A stretch of DNA of 64,000 nt from Pseudoduganella rivuli (GTDB lineage Bacteria; Pseudomonadota; Gammaproteobacteria; Burkholderiales; Burkholderiaceae_D). The notes under the pieces are model-generated. The model ran no database searches and had not been told where the DNA came from. It saw only the letters and a program-made list of their open reading frames with translations. The DNA lies in the NCBI RefSeq assembly GCF_009674485.1, contig NZ_WKJJ01000008.1:248001-312000 (forward strand), given 5' to 3'. Numbering within the stretch: the stretch's first letter is position 1; every line of letters begins with the position of its first letter. Shown here piece after piece: positions 15,715-25,986 of the stretch. Position numbers and translations under genes: made by a program.

Positions 15715-17088
15715 TTGAAGAAATTGCTGGCATCCCTATGCCTGGCGGCGGCAGCGCTCGCCCCGGCCACCGCTCCCGCCATTACCCTGCAAGGCTTGCA
15801 GAACGCCCATGACCCGGGCACGCTGACCAAGGATGGCGACACCTGGTTCAACTTCACCACCGGCACCGGCATCTGGTATTCGAAATCCACGGACATGCTG
15901 AACTGGGCCGGCGGCCCGGCCCCCGTGTTTTCCACGTATCCGTCGTGGATTACCAACAAAATCCCGGATTTCTCGGGTTCGTTCTGGGCGCCGGACGTGA
16001 TCCACATGAATGGCCAGTACTACCTGTACTACTCCGTGTCGAAATGGGGCACCACCACGTCCGCCATCGGCGTAGCCCGTTCGCCGTCGCTGAAAAACCC
16101 CAGCTGGACCGATCTCGGCATCGTGGTGGAGTCGTTCGGCGGCGGCACGGAAATCAATGCCATCGACCCGGCCCTGTTCCGCGACCATGACGGCAAGGTG
16201 TACATGTCATACGGTTCGTTCTTTGGCGGCATCGGCGTGGCGGAAATCAACCAGGCGACGGGCAAGCTGGCCGGCAACGTGACGAAAATCCTCGGCGGCG
16301 GCGGCGTCGACATGGAAGCGCCGTACATCGTGCGCGAAGGCGGTTATTACTACCTGTTCGTCAACCGGGGCGCGTGCTGCAAGGGCGTGGATAGCACGTA
16401 CTACGTGGAAGTGCAGCGCGCCACCTCCGTCACCGGGCCTTATTCCGGCACGCGCACGATCCTGCCGAATGTCGATGGCAAGTACAAGGGGCCGGGGCAC
16501 GTCGGTGTGCTGAAACAGGATGGCTGCAACTTCGTGTCGACCCACTATTACGACCTGACCGACAGCGGCAACGCCAAGCTCGATATCCTGCGCATGACGT
16601 ATAGCGGCGGCTGGCCGGTCCTGACGCGCAATTTCACGAACTTCAATGGCTGCGGCGGTGTCAGCGACGGCCCGTACGTCATCAAGTCGCGCCTGTCCGG
16701 CAAGGCGCTGGCCGTGGCGGGCAGTGCCACCACCAATGGCGCGCTGGTGCAGCAGCAAACCTATACCGGCGCGAAAAACCAGCAATGGTATGCGGTGGGC
16801 CACGGTGACGGCCAGTACAGCATCATCAACGCCAACAGCTTGCTGAGCCTCGACGACTACGACAACTCCACCACGGCCGGCACCAATATCGCGCAGTGGA
16901 GCTACTGGGCCGGCAATGGCCAGCACTGGAGTTTCGCCAGCCCCGCGGCCGGCTATGTCACGGTGAAAAACCTGCTGTCCGGGATGGTGCTGGACGTGGC
17001 CAACAAGAGCACGGCGGAAAACGCGCAAATCATCCAGTACAACCTGAATAACGGCACCAACCAGCAGTGGACGTTAACGCGGCCATAA
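15715..17088 (+). CDS. Secreted GH43 arabinanase-like enzyme with ricin-type lectin domain
   Basis: This 457-residue protein uses a TTG start at 15715, directly after an AAGGAG site. A signal peptide covers residues 1-22. Residues about 28-310 are a five-bladed GH43 domain with the three catalytic carboxylates: Asp in NAHDPGTL, the pKa-modulating Asp in NAIDPALF and the acid Glu in GVDMEAPYIV; the conserved His is in GPGHVG. The best fit is endo-1,5-alpha-arabinanase/arabinosidase. Residues about 320-457 are a ricin-B/CBM13 domain with QxW-type repeats (NQQWYAVG, GQHWSF, NQQWTL). It is likely secreted to degrade plant arabinan. A CorA-like gene diverges from it; no sugar transporter is adjacent. 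Confidence 0.9.
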   Translation: MKKLLASLCLAAAALAPATAPAITLQGLQNAHDPGTLTKDGDTWFNFTTGTGIWYSKSTDMLNWAGGPAPVFSTYPSWITNKIPDFSGSFWAPDVIHMNGQYYLYYSVSKWGTTTSAIGVARSPSLKNPSWTDLGIVVESFGGGTEINAIDPALFRDHDGKVYMSYGSFFGGIGVAEINQATGKLAGNVTKILGGGGVDMEAPYIVREGGYYYLFVNRGACCKGVDSTYYVEVQRATSVTGPYSGTRTILPNVDGKYKGPGHVGVLKQDGCNFVSTHYYDLTDSGNAKLDILRMTYSGGWPVLTRNFTNFNGCGGVSDGPYVIKSRLSGKALAVAGSATTNGALVQQQTYTGAKNQQWYAVGHGDGQYSIINANSLLSLDDYDNSTTAGTNIAQWSYWAGNGQHWSFASPAAGYVTVKNLLSGMVLDVANKSTAENAQIIQYNLNNGTNQQWTLTRP

Positions 17089-17117
17089 GCGTTACCGGAT
17101 CGGGATCGGCAGGCGGT

Positions 17118-18023
17118 TTATTTCCCCTTGCTGATCTCGACTTCCCAGTCCAGGCCAGCCCCCACCTTGTGCTGACGCGCGAAGTTGCCCTGGCTGATGG
17201 CCACCGCCACGTCGAGCAGGCTGTTGAGGTAGACCAGCGGCTTGCCCTTGGCCACCGCGCCAAACGTATTCTGGAACGGCGCGACATACGTGCCCACCGG
17301 TTTGCCGTTGTGCAGGATGCGCACTTTAACGGGATCGCCCACGGCGATGTTCAGTTCCGCAAACTGCGATTTGGGAATGTTGGTCCACACGTTGCCGTAT
17401 TTATCATCCAGCACGGGAATCATGCCGCGGATGGTATTGCCTTCCCGGACCGGCTTTTTATAGGCCAGCTTGACGACGGAATCGGCCGGCAGCACCGGGC
17501 CCACCTGTTCAAACGCGATCTGTCCCGACGCCAGCCGCGCGCCCACATAGGCATACACGTCGCGGCCATGAAAGGTGTACGACTCGCCGGACCCCGCCAG
17601 GCGGTTGACCTTTTCATCGACTTCGCGCAACTCCGCCACACCGTCGCGTTCCGCGATCAACGTGAACAAGCCATTGTCCGGGCCGACAAAGTAACGCCCG
17701 CCCCTGGTTTTCAGCACCACGGATTTGCGCGTGGTGCCGACGCCGGGATCGACCACCGACACGAACACCGTGCCCTGCGGCCAGTAATTCGCCGTCTGGT
17801 ACAGGCGGTAGGCGCCCAGCCAGATATCGTATTCGGGAATCTGGTGCGTCAGGTCGGACACGGCGAGTTTCGGATCGACGCCGAACGCCACGCCACGCAT
17901 GGCGGAAACGGCGCCATCGGCGGTGCCAAAATCGGTCATTAAGACCAGCGCATCGGCGGCCAGCGCCTGCGCCGTCGCCAGCGCGCTGAATGCTGCCGCG
18001 GTAAGGAAGTGCTTGAGTTTCAT
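17118..18023 (-). CDS. Exported SAM hydroxide adenosyltransferase (DUF62 family)
   Basis: This 301-residue protein is a member of the SAM hydroxide adenosyltransferase/halogenase superfamily, which splits S-adenosylmethionine into adenosine and methionine with water. Family motifs are LVLMTDFGTADGAVSAMRGV, SDLTHQIPEYDI, GTVFVSVVDPGVGTTRKS, RYFVGPDNGLFTLIAER and FHGRDVYAYVGA. The Asp-Arg-His region typical of the hydrolase branch rather than the halogenases fits VGTTRK and FHGRD. Unusually, residues 1-22 (MKLKHFLTAAAFSALATAQALA) form a clear signal peptide, so the enzyme should act in the periplasm. It lies 3 bases downstream of the TonB receptor stop and has no ribosome binding site of its own, implying coupling. 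Confidence 0.88.
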   Translation of the reverse strand: MKLKHFLTAAAFSALATAQALAADALVLMTDFGTADGAVSAMRGVAFGVDPKLAVSDLTHQIPEYDIWLGAYRLYQTANYWPQGTVFVSVVDPGVGTTRKSVVLKTRGGRYFVGPDNGLFTLIAERDGVAELREVDEKVNRLAGSGESYTFHGRDVYAYVGARLASGQIAFEQVGPVLPADSVVKLAYKKPVREGNTIRGMIPVLDDKYGNVWTNIPKSQFAELNIAVGDPVKVRILHNGKPVGTYVAPFQNTFGAVAKGKPLVYLNSLLDVAVAISQGNFARQHKVGAGLDWEVEISKGK

Positions 18024-18026
18024 GTT

Positions 18027-20462
<2,436 letters not shown>

Positions 20463-20492
20463 GATTTTTTTGCAGATGAGAACGTTGTATCG

Positions 20493-20521
20493 ATCTTAAC
20501 TTGCATATGGGCCAGTTCCAA
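20493..20521 (-). promoter_or_regulatory. Sigma-70 promoter of the TonB receptor operon
   Basis: Reading the minus strand, TTGGAA (20521-20516) and TAAGAT (20498-20493) are separated by 17 bases, about 31 bases before the receptor start codon. No metal or vitamin riboswitch-like structure is seen in the short leader. Confidence 0.6.
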
Positions 20522-20635
20522 CGCAGCAATTGTCATAACGATATGCGCGTCGCGGAATTATCACGCACACAATGCACTTGAATTAAGGCATTGCATCTGT
20601 CACATTGAAACTTTCCAGGCTGTCCCGTTCACACC

Positions 20636-21394
20636 ATGCGCGCGCGCCCCTTTTTCCTTGCTGCGCTATGCCTTGCCGCAATCCCCGCGTGCGCCTGCCA
20701 TTTGCGGATGGCGTCCGAATCGTGGCCACCGTATATCTACAGCGGCGAGAGCGGCGAACCGGCGGGCGCCGACGTGGAACTGGCGCAAGCCATCATCCGC
20801 GAAGCAGGCTGCACACTGGAAGTGGTGCCGGAATTGCCGGCGCTGCGCCGGGAAATCCTGTTCCGCCAAGGGAAACTGGACTTGATGCTGGCCGCCTCCC
20901 GCACCGACGAACGGCGCCGCTACGCGCGCTTTTCCGCGCCCTACCGCCATGAACGGGTCGGCTTGTTCGCGGCAACGGACAAGTTGCCGCAATTCGCAAA
21001 AATCGACAGCTTCGACGCCATCGTGCGCCAGCGTATCGCCGTGCTGGCGCCCCGCGCCGGCTGGTATGGGCCCGATTATGCGCGGGCCGCCGCAGCGCAG
21101 GATGCGGGCGCGTGGCGCAATACCTTCGGCACGTTCCGCCAGGGGATACAAATGTTCCGCGCCGGACGGGCGGAATTGATCATGGGCGATGCGGCGGCGC
21201 TGCAGCACGAAGCCAGGCAGCAGGGCGTGGCGCTGACCGCCCTGCCGTATGTGCCCTTCAGCGCGCCCGTCCACTTGATGCTGAACGCGTCCAGCACCAC
21301 GCAGGAACAGCTGGCCCGCATCAACAACGCTATTACCCGATTGGAACAAAGTGGCGCGTTGGCAACGATCCGTACCCGCTACGGGCTGCACTGA
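20636..21394 (+). CDS. Family-3 extracellular solute-binding protein (orphan)
   Basis: This 252-residue protein has a signal peptide (residues 1-20, ending near ACACH) and the SBP_bac_3 pattern: LRMASESWPPYIYSGESGEP, GADVELAQAIIREAGCTLEV, RREILFRQGKLDLMLAASRT and RAELIMGDAAAL. It binds an amino acid or similar polar solute in the periplasm. No permease or ATPase gene accompanies it, but a second, more distant paralogue follows 49 bases downstream. Such orphan binding proteins often serve chemosensing or are shared with a transporter elsewhere. Divergent from the TonB receptor. Confidence 0.85.
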   Translation: MRARPFFLAALCLAAIPACACHLRMASESWPPYIYSGESGEPAGADVELAQAIIREAGCTLEVVPELPALRREILFRQGKLDLMLAASRTDERRRYARFSAPYRHERVGLFAATDKLPQFAKIDSFDAIVRQRIAVLAPRAGWYGPDYARAAAAQDAGAWRNTFGTFRQGIQMFRAGRAELIMGDAAALQHEARQQGVALTALPYVPFSAPVHLMLNASSTTQEQLARINNAITRLEQSGALATIRTRYGLH

Positions 21395-21443
21395 AGACTG
21401 CGCTGACGCTAGAATGTAAATTCCACCCGCCGGGACTTTACCG

Positions 21444-22229
21444 ATGCTTCGCCACGCAGCCTGCGCCCTCGTGTTTGCCTTCGCCACCACGCCCGCCGCC
21501 GCCGTCACGTTGCGGCTGTGCACCGATGAACATTCGCGGCTGCCGTACATCACGCCGCAAGGAACCGGCGTGGCGGACGTGCTGATCAGGGAAGCCGCCC
21601 GGGAACTCGGCATCACCGTGGAATTCCGGCCGGCGCCCATCACGCGCTGCCGCGAGGAGGTGCGCGTCAACGCGGTCGATGGTTTTCCCACCGTGCCCTA
21701 CTCCGCGTCCGTGACCGACTTCATGGCCTTTCCCATGCACGGCAACGATCCCGATCCGTCACGCGCGGTCGGCAATATCCGCGCGATGGTGTTCCGCCGC
21801 GTGGGGACACCGGCGGCGTGGGATGGCGCGCGCTTCACGCAACTGAACACGCCCGTGCTGGTGCCGTTCGGCTCCGTCCTGCTGCTGGACCGCCTGACAC
21901 AAATGGGCGTCCCGCTGGAAAACACGGCGCGCGGCCTGGAAGCGAATTTCCAGAAACTGCTGGCCGGCCGCGCGGAACTGGCCGTGGGGTCGGAATTTAC
22001 CGGCAACGTGCTGCTGGGGCAACCGCAATACGCGGGCAAGATCGAGGCGCTGCCGGTGCCGTTTACCGACGAACCGTATTACCTCGGCGTGTCGAAACAA
22101 TTCCGCGACAGCAACCGGGAAACGATGGAAAAACTGTGGAACACGATGGCGCGCATCCGCAAATCCCCCGCGTACCAGCAAACGCTGCGCAAGGCGATGG
22201 ATGAGCATGCGCGGACGCTGAAGGAATAG
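21444..22229 (+). CDS. Family-3 extracellular solute-binding protein (orphan, second)
   Basis: This 261-residue protein has a signal peptide (residues 1-20) and a diverged SBP_bac_3 fold: LRLCTDEHSRLPYITPQGTG, GVADVLIREAARELGITVEF, NAVDGFPTVPYSASVTDFMA and LEANFQKLLAGRAELAVGSE. The Cys in LRLCTDE and another in ITRCREE may form a disulfide. It follows the first binding protein in the same direction and is probably co-transcribed with it. There are no transporter subunits nearby. Its end faces the end of hipA with 10 bases between. Confidence 0.82.
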   Translation: MLRHAACALVFAFATTPAAAVTLRLCTDEHSRLPYITPQGTGVADVLIREAARELGITVEFRPAPITRCREEVRVNAVDGFPTVPYSASVTDFMAFPMHGNDPDPSRAVGNIRAMVFRRVGTPAAWDGARFTQLNTPVLVPFGSVLLLDRLTQMGVPLENTARGLEANFQKLLAGRAELAVGSEFTGNVLLGQPQYAGKIEALPVPFTDEPYYLGVSKQFRDSNRETMEKLWNTMARIRKSPAYQQTLRKAMDEHARTLKE

Positions 22230-22239
22230 CGCTGTATCG

Positions 22240-23535
22240 CTACGCCGGTACGGAAAGCCGCTTGCCGATGCTGCGCGACAGCGAAGCGATTTTTTGCACC
22301 AGCCGTTCCGCCATGACACGTTCACCCGGGGCCAGCATCGGCAAGACTTCGGCGGCGGCGGCGGAAATCGCCGCCTCGGTCTGGCGCGCCATGTCCGTCG
22401 CCAGTTGCAACACATACCGGGGCGCCACGCCCAGCGTGCGCGACAAGCCGGCGAGGTGTTCATGCGTCAGCTTGCCAGGTTCGCTTTCGCCTGCAATCGT
22501 GAACGCGAAGTGCGCCCCCAGGCCGGGATAGGCGCGCGTGCACATCAAGTCGTAGAACGGCGCGAGCCGCAGGCCCACCGGGGTTGCCATCATCGACAGG
22601 TTCTTCGCATGGGAATCGTTATTGCCCGTGCACAGGTTGAAGAATAGCCAGCGCAATAGCTGCAGGCGGTCGACCGCCGGTTGCACCGACATTTTCAGCA
22701 AGGCGTAGCAATCCGCGAACGACGGACCACCATCGTGTTCGTACTTGACGTCGGACGGCTTGCCCAGCAGCTGGCAAAAATCCGCCTGCCAGACGCGAAG
22801 CAGCAAACCATCCGCCTGCCGCACGCGGTCATAGCGCTCCACCAGGCATGCGTTGGCGACCGGCTGGTAAGTCACCCGCGCCGTGTGCAAGCCGCATTTC
22901 GCGGCAGCCAGCATGACGATGGTTTCGTTGACGGCGGACGCAAACACGCTGATGTCGTGGCGCACGATATCCGGCTTGAGGATGTGGGTGGACGGGGCAT
23001 TGCCCATGGGGCGGGCAGGCTTTCCCTGTTCATCGAGATACAGCAATACTTTGAACTGTGCGCCGGAAATCGACATGCGCGGTCGCGGCATATCCTGCGC
23101 GGCCTGTTCGATGGCTTCCCGCTCGGCTGCGCGCGCCCCGCTGGCATGCACCAGCACATCAACTTGCTCCCAGGTCAGCCATTGGTAGATGGGCGCCTGC
23201 GGCGACTCCCCTTCCGGCAACAGCACATAAGCGCCGGCGCTTTCGCCCCCCACCCGCGACAGCAGGCCGAACACGGTGGTGACCTGCTCCCGCAGGCTGA
23301 TCAATTTGCGCTGGTCGCCTTCCGGCAGCAGATTTTCAAAGAATGCGGCGACGTACGGCGTAGCGATCAACTCGTCGCCCAGCGGTATCCCCGGATGCAG
23401 CGGCGTAGCGGCGGCATTGGCCAGCCACGATGCACTGTAACGGAAGGAAAGCGGTTCCGTTGGATGCAACGTCCCCACCAACCCGCCGGGGCCATAGACC
23501 CACAGTGCTTGCGGAAGAGCGGCTGGCGCGGCCAT
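22240..23535 (-). CDS. hipA: HipA-family serine/threonine kinase toxin
   Basis: This 431-residue protein is the toxin of a type II toxin-antitoxin pair. The N-terminal couple_hipA segment (WVYGPGGLVGTLHPT, FENLLPEGDQRKLI) is followed by the kinase core: P-loop-like RMSISGAQFKVLLYLD (about 154-168), catalytic loop GNNDSHAKN with Asp307 (304-312) and metal-binding LAPFYDLMCT with Asp329. All key residues are present, so the kinase should be active. E. coli HipA phosphorylates glutamyl-tRNA synthetase, stopping translation and inducing persistence; the target here is assumed. Its ATG overlaps the antitoxin stop by one base (TAATG). Confidence 0.93.
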   Translation of the reverse strand: MAAPAALPQALWVYGPGGLVGTLHPTEPLSFRYSASWLANAAATPLHPGIPLGDELIATPYVAAFFENLLPEGDQRKLISLREQVTTVFGLLSRVGGESAGAYVLLPEGESPQAPIYQWLTWEQVDVLVHASGARAAEREAIEQAAQDMPRPRMSISGAQFKVLLYLDEQGKPARPMGNAPSTHILKPDIVRHDISVFASAVNETIVMLAAAKCGLHTARVTYQPVANACLVERYDRVRQADGLLLRVWQADFCQLLGKPSDVKYEHDGGPSFADCYALLKMSVQPAVDRLQLLRWLFFNLCTGNNDSHAKNLSMMATPVGLRLAPFYDLMCTRAYPGLGAHFAFTIAGESEPGKLTHEHLAGLSRTLGVAPRYVLQLATDMARQTEAAISAAAAEVLPMLAPGERVMAERLVQKIASLSRSIGKRLSVPA

Positions 23536-23768
23536 TACGCTTTCTTCCTGATCACGACTTCCAGGCCCAGCAACGCCAGCACATCGAGCACCTTTTGCAT
23601 TTGCAGGGTTTCCTTGCCGCGCTCCAGATCGATGACAAAGCGGTTGCTCATGCCGGCCAGGCCGGCGACGTCGAGCTGGGTCAGGCCCTGTTCTTTGCGG
23701 ATGGCCCGCACCAGTTCGCCTAATTGGGAGGTGGTTTCGAGGGTACTGGGGGGGGTTGGCGCTGGCAT
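23535..23768 (-). CDS. hipB: HipB-like Xre antitoxin
   Basis: This 77-residue protein starts at 23768 behind an AAGGA site; the longer frame runs back through the operator O1. The Xre helix-turn-helix is QLGELVRAIRKEQGLTQLDV then AGLAGMSNRFVIDLERGKE, followed by a beta-strand tail (ALLGLEVVIRKKA) of the kind used by HipB for dimerisation. It should neutralise HipA and, with it, repress the operon by binding the palindromes upstream (23779-23894). Its stop codon overlaps the hipA start, giving translational coupling. Confidence 0.92.
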   Translation of the reverse strand: MPAPTPPSTLETTSQLGELVRAIRKEQGLTQLDVAGLAGMSNRFVIDLERGKETLQMQKVLDVLALLGLEVVIRKKA

Positions 23769-23778
23769 GGCAATCCTT

Positions 23779-23794
23779 GTGATAGCTCTATCAC
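23779..23794. promoter_or_regulatory. hipBA operator O1
   Basis: GTGATAG-CT-CTATCAC is a perfect inverted repeat of 7-bp arms, centred at 23786.5, just upstream of the hipB ribosome binding site. It shares the GTGAT half-site with two further palindromes upstream. Confidence 0.72.
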
Positions 23795-23824
23795 ATTTTA
23801 GCATTAGCCCGGCTCTCCGCAGCA

Positions 23825-23848
23825 AAAAGTGATAGATCATTCACTTTT
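23825..23848. promoter_or_regulatory. hipBA operator O2
   Basis: AAAAGTGA-TAGATCAT-TCACTTTT is a 24-base palindrome with only two non-matching pairs, centred at 23836.5, exactly 50 bp from the centre of O1. On the minus strand it is followed by an A/T-rich segment that could hold the hipBA promoter. Confidence 0.7.
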
Positions 23849-23878
23849 ATAACTTTTCTTTGCAGTAAAGATATAAAT

Positions 23879-23894
23879 ATGATCGATCCATCAC
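23879..23894. promoter_or_regulatory. hipBA operator O3 (weaker)
   Basis: ATGATCGATCCATCAC has the same ATGAT/GATC/ATCAC layout as O1 and O2 and is centred at 23886.5, again exactly 50 bp from O2. The arms match less well (GTGAT opposite ATGAT). Two further related 12-mers, GAATCTATTCAC, occur at 23930-23941 and 23996-24007. Confidence 0.55.
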
Positions 23895-23925
23895 ATTAAG
23901 TCACAGGAGTCTTAAAAGTATCTAT

Positions 23926-23951
23926 GCATGAATCTATTCACAAATTCATGC
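23926..23951 (-). terminator. Hairpin between the HD-Pnk gene and the hip operators
   Basis: GCATGAAT (23926-23933) and ATTCATGC (23944-23951) form an 8-bp stem with a 10-base loop, 60 bases past the end of the HD-Pnk gene on the minus strand. Only a short, interrupted T-rich tract (TACTTTT) follows, so it is a weak terminator candidate. The loop carries one of the GAATCTATTCAC copies, so it may be an operator instead. Confidence 0.35.
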
Positions 23952-24013
23952 AAAAATTAGTTTTTCCTTTATTTATCAACGAGATAGCAAGATCGGAATC
24001 TATTCACCCCTGG

Positions 24014-25150
24014 TTACGCAGGATATTCAACCCGGTGTGCTTCAGTCGGCAACGGCACTTCCCATTTGAACAACATGCGCCTGATCGACGCGTTGGTCAG
24101 TGTCGTGTCCCGTTTGGTGTTACGCGACATCAGGACATCTTCAGACTGCTCGAGATATACGATCGTCACGCTGGCGTGATACGCATATAAAAGATCGAGT
24201 GTTTTTTTACGCATGGAACTGCTGATGTGCGTTGCGTTAAACACGAACCCGGCTTTGTTCCGCAGCAGCGCCTTCGCATCGTCGATGGCTTTGTGCACCG
24301 CAGCCCCGGCATTGTCACCGTGTTTCAGGCCCAGCGCTTCGCGCGCATCGTCAAATGAAATCACGGGCAACGCGGCGCAATGCTTCGCGACCCAGGTATT
24401 TTTCCCGGACGCAGGCAAGCCTGCCATGACAATCACGTTCGAACCGGATTCGGCATGGAATGGATAATCCGGTGCAATGGCTGCCCCGCGAAAGTAGGCT
24501 ACTTGCGTCGCCAGGTCGGCAAAGCTTCTCGGCATGCCATAGCAGCCTTCGTCACGCGCCAATTCCCGAAACAATTCGATATCGACCAGACAGTCGGCCT
24601 TGCCCACATAATCGCGCCCCCGCATATCGGCTTCCGCCACCGCCGCCAACAGGCGCAGGTCAAGCTCATGCGACAGCTTGCGAATCAGGAATTCGGGCGG
24701 CTGTCCGCCCTTGTTTCCCGCAATGGCAAAGAAAGGCAGCTGGTGGACAGCAATGATCCTGCAAATGGCTTCGCGTATCGCAAACGGCACGCCATAGCGC
24801 CACAGCGCGATGCGCGCATCGATTGCACCGCGCCGCGAATGTCCCGGCTGGCCGATTTTGCCAGTCACCTCGTCGATGACCGTGGTATCGGGTTTGGCGA
24901 TGTCGTGCAGCAGCGCGGCAAAAAACAGGATAAACCGTTGTTCCGCTGTCGACGCGGCATAATCGCCACCATTTACCAGTTCATTGACCACCATGACCGT
25001 GTGGGTCCAGACGTCGCCCTCCGCATGGTAGTGCGGATCCTGCGGCGTTGTCGCCAGCAGGCGCAGCGCCGGAAACGCATCGAGCGCCCAGGCAAGGTTG
25101 ATGACCTCGCCCGGCGCCGGAACGTGCTTCAGCAAATCTTTGTAGTTCAT
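24014..25150 (-). CDS. HD-Pnk bifunctional nucleic-acid end-healing enzyme
   Basis: This 378-residue protein has an N-terminal HD phosphohydrolase domain and a C-terminal 5'-OH polynucleotide kinase domain. HD residues include His50 (DVWTH), His82-Asp83 (LLHDIAKPD), His104 (GHSRRG) and His136. The kinase has P-loop GLPASGKNT (244-252), the general-base region ISFDDAR (Asp267/268) and FNATHISSSMR with Arg314. This layout matches the HD-Pnk family, known from Runella slithyformis, in which HD removes 2',3'-cyclic or 2'-phosphate and Pnk phosphorylates the 5'-OH. The ATG at 25150 follows a GGAGG site and overlaps the ligase stop by 4 bases. Together they can heal and seal broken RNA. Confidence 0.88.
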   Translation of the reverse strand: MNYKDLLKHVPAPGEVINLAWALDAFPALRLLATTPQDPHYHAEGDVWTHTVMVVNELVNGGDYAASTAEQRFILFFAALLHDIAKPDTTVIDEVTGKIGQPGHSRRGAIDARIALWRYGVPFAIREAICRIIAVHQLPFFAIAGNKGGQPPEFLIRKLSHELDLRLLAAVAEADMRGRDYVGKADCLVDIELFRELARDEGCYGMPRSFADLATQVAYFRGAAIAPDYPFHAESGSNVIVMAGLPASGKNTWVAKHCAALPVISFDDAREALGLKHGDNAGAAVHKAIDDAKALLRNKAGFVFNATHISSSMRKKTLDLLYAYHASVTIVYLEQSEDVLMSRNTKRDTTLTNASIRRMLFKWEVPLPTEAHRVEYPA

Positions 25151-25986
25151 CGTGCCTCCCCTGGCCATCCAACCGAAATCCGTGGCGCAAAAATATCGAC
25201 TCCGTCGGCCAGCTGGTTCGGGATGAACGGCTGCGCCGCATGGTGCTGGTCCGCGTCGAGGATCGCCTGCGTGAAATCGCTGCGCACCAGTTTCAACCGG
25301 TCCACCACGTGGCCCGCCTCTTCCACTTTGATGTATAAGCCTTCCATCAGGTCGGACTTGTCCGCCATCTTCCACGCCTTCGCAAGATCCAGCCCTTCGC
25401 GCGCCACCACGGCTTCAAACACGCTGCGCCATGCCGGTGATTTGGCCAGCGACGGACCGATCATCGCCATCAGGTCAGCCAGCTTCCGGGGCGCCGCTCC
25501 CCGGTACAGCACGGGAACGGCCAGCACGGGCGCATCCGCCAGCAGTGCGCCTCGCTTCGCCGTCGACAGGAACACGCCGGCGCTACGGTCCCATATGTCG
25601 AATTCGTTGAAGTAAGCCGGCAAGCGGTCATAAAACACGGAATGCTTCTTGTGCATCCATTCACCGTACATGATGTAGCGGTCTTCGAGCTTCTCCAGCA
25701 ACGCCGCTTCATGCGCAGTCGCCCAGCTTTTGAACAGGTTGAACTGGCGCTCCCGTCCGCCGCCGGTCAGGTAATGGCCGCGCGATTGCAGCAGCAGTTC
25801 GGCGGCCGGCGAAAAGCTGACGCCCGCATTGCCGCCATCGAGCTTTTCCTCGACCACGATGTAGCGGCCAGCAATGTTTGAATAAGGGACGTGGCCCTCA
25901 TCGCCTTGTTGAAGGCGTGAGCCCGCCACGTGCGCAGTGCGCGGATACTTGTACAGCTCCAGGTTCTGGATGAATTTTGTCGTCAT
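25147..25986 (-). CDS. ATP-dependent RNA ligase (Rnl-type)
   Basis: This 279-residue protein carries the nucleotidyltransferase motifs of ATP-dependent RNA ligases: motif I with the adenylated Lys in EEKLDGGNAG (Lys48-Leu-Asp50-Gly51), motif III-like DRYIMYGEWMHKKHSVFYD, then FNEFDIWDRS, motif IV EGLYIKVEE and motif V VDRLKLVR. The protein has no DNA-ligase OB or BRCT extension. It seals 3'-OH to 5'-phosphate ends in RNA after self-adenylation. It is the first gene of a two-gene operon with HD-Pnk, which makes those ends. The start at 25986 has GGAG 12 bases upstream. Its first codons repeat the leader-stem sequence TGACGACA (see 25978-26102). Confidence 0.87.
   Translation of the reverse strand: MTTKFIQNLELYKYPRTAHVAGSRLQQGDEGHVPYSNIAGRYIVVEEKLDGGNAGVSFSPAAELLLQSRGHYLTGGGRERQFNLFKSWATAHEAALLEKLEDRYIMYGEWMHKKHSVFYDRLPAYFNEFDIWDRSAGVFLSTAKRGALLADAPVLAVPVLYRGAAPRKLADLMAMIGPSLAKSPAWRSVFEAVVAREGLDLAKAWKMADKSDLMEGLYIKVEEAGHVVDRLKLVRSDFTQAILDADQHHAAQPFIPNQLADGVDIFAPRISVGWPGEAR

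Noticed and set aside
23924..24190. 88-residue plus-strand open frame next to the hip operators
   Set aside because: It overlaps the end of the HD-Pnk gene, has no family resemblance and no good ribosome binding site; the underlying DNA is better explained as operators and a hairpin.
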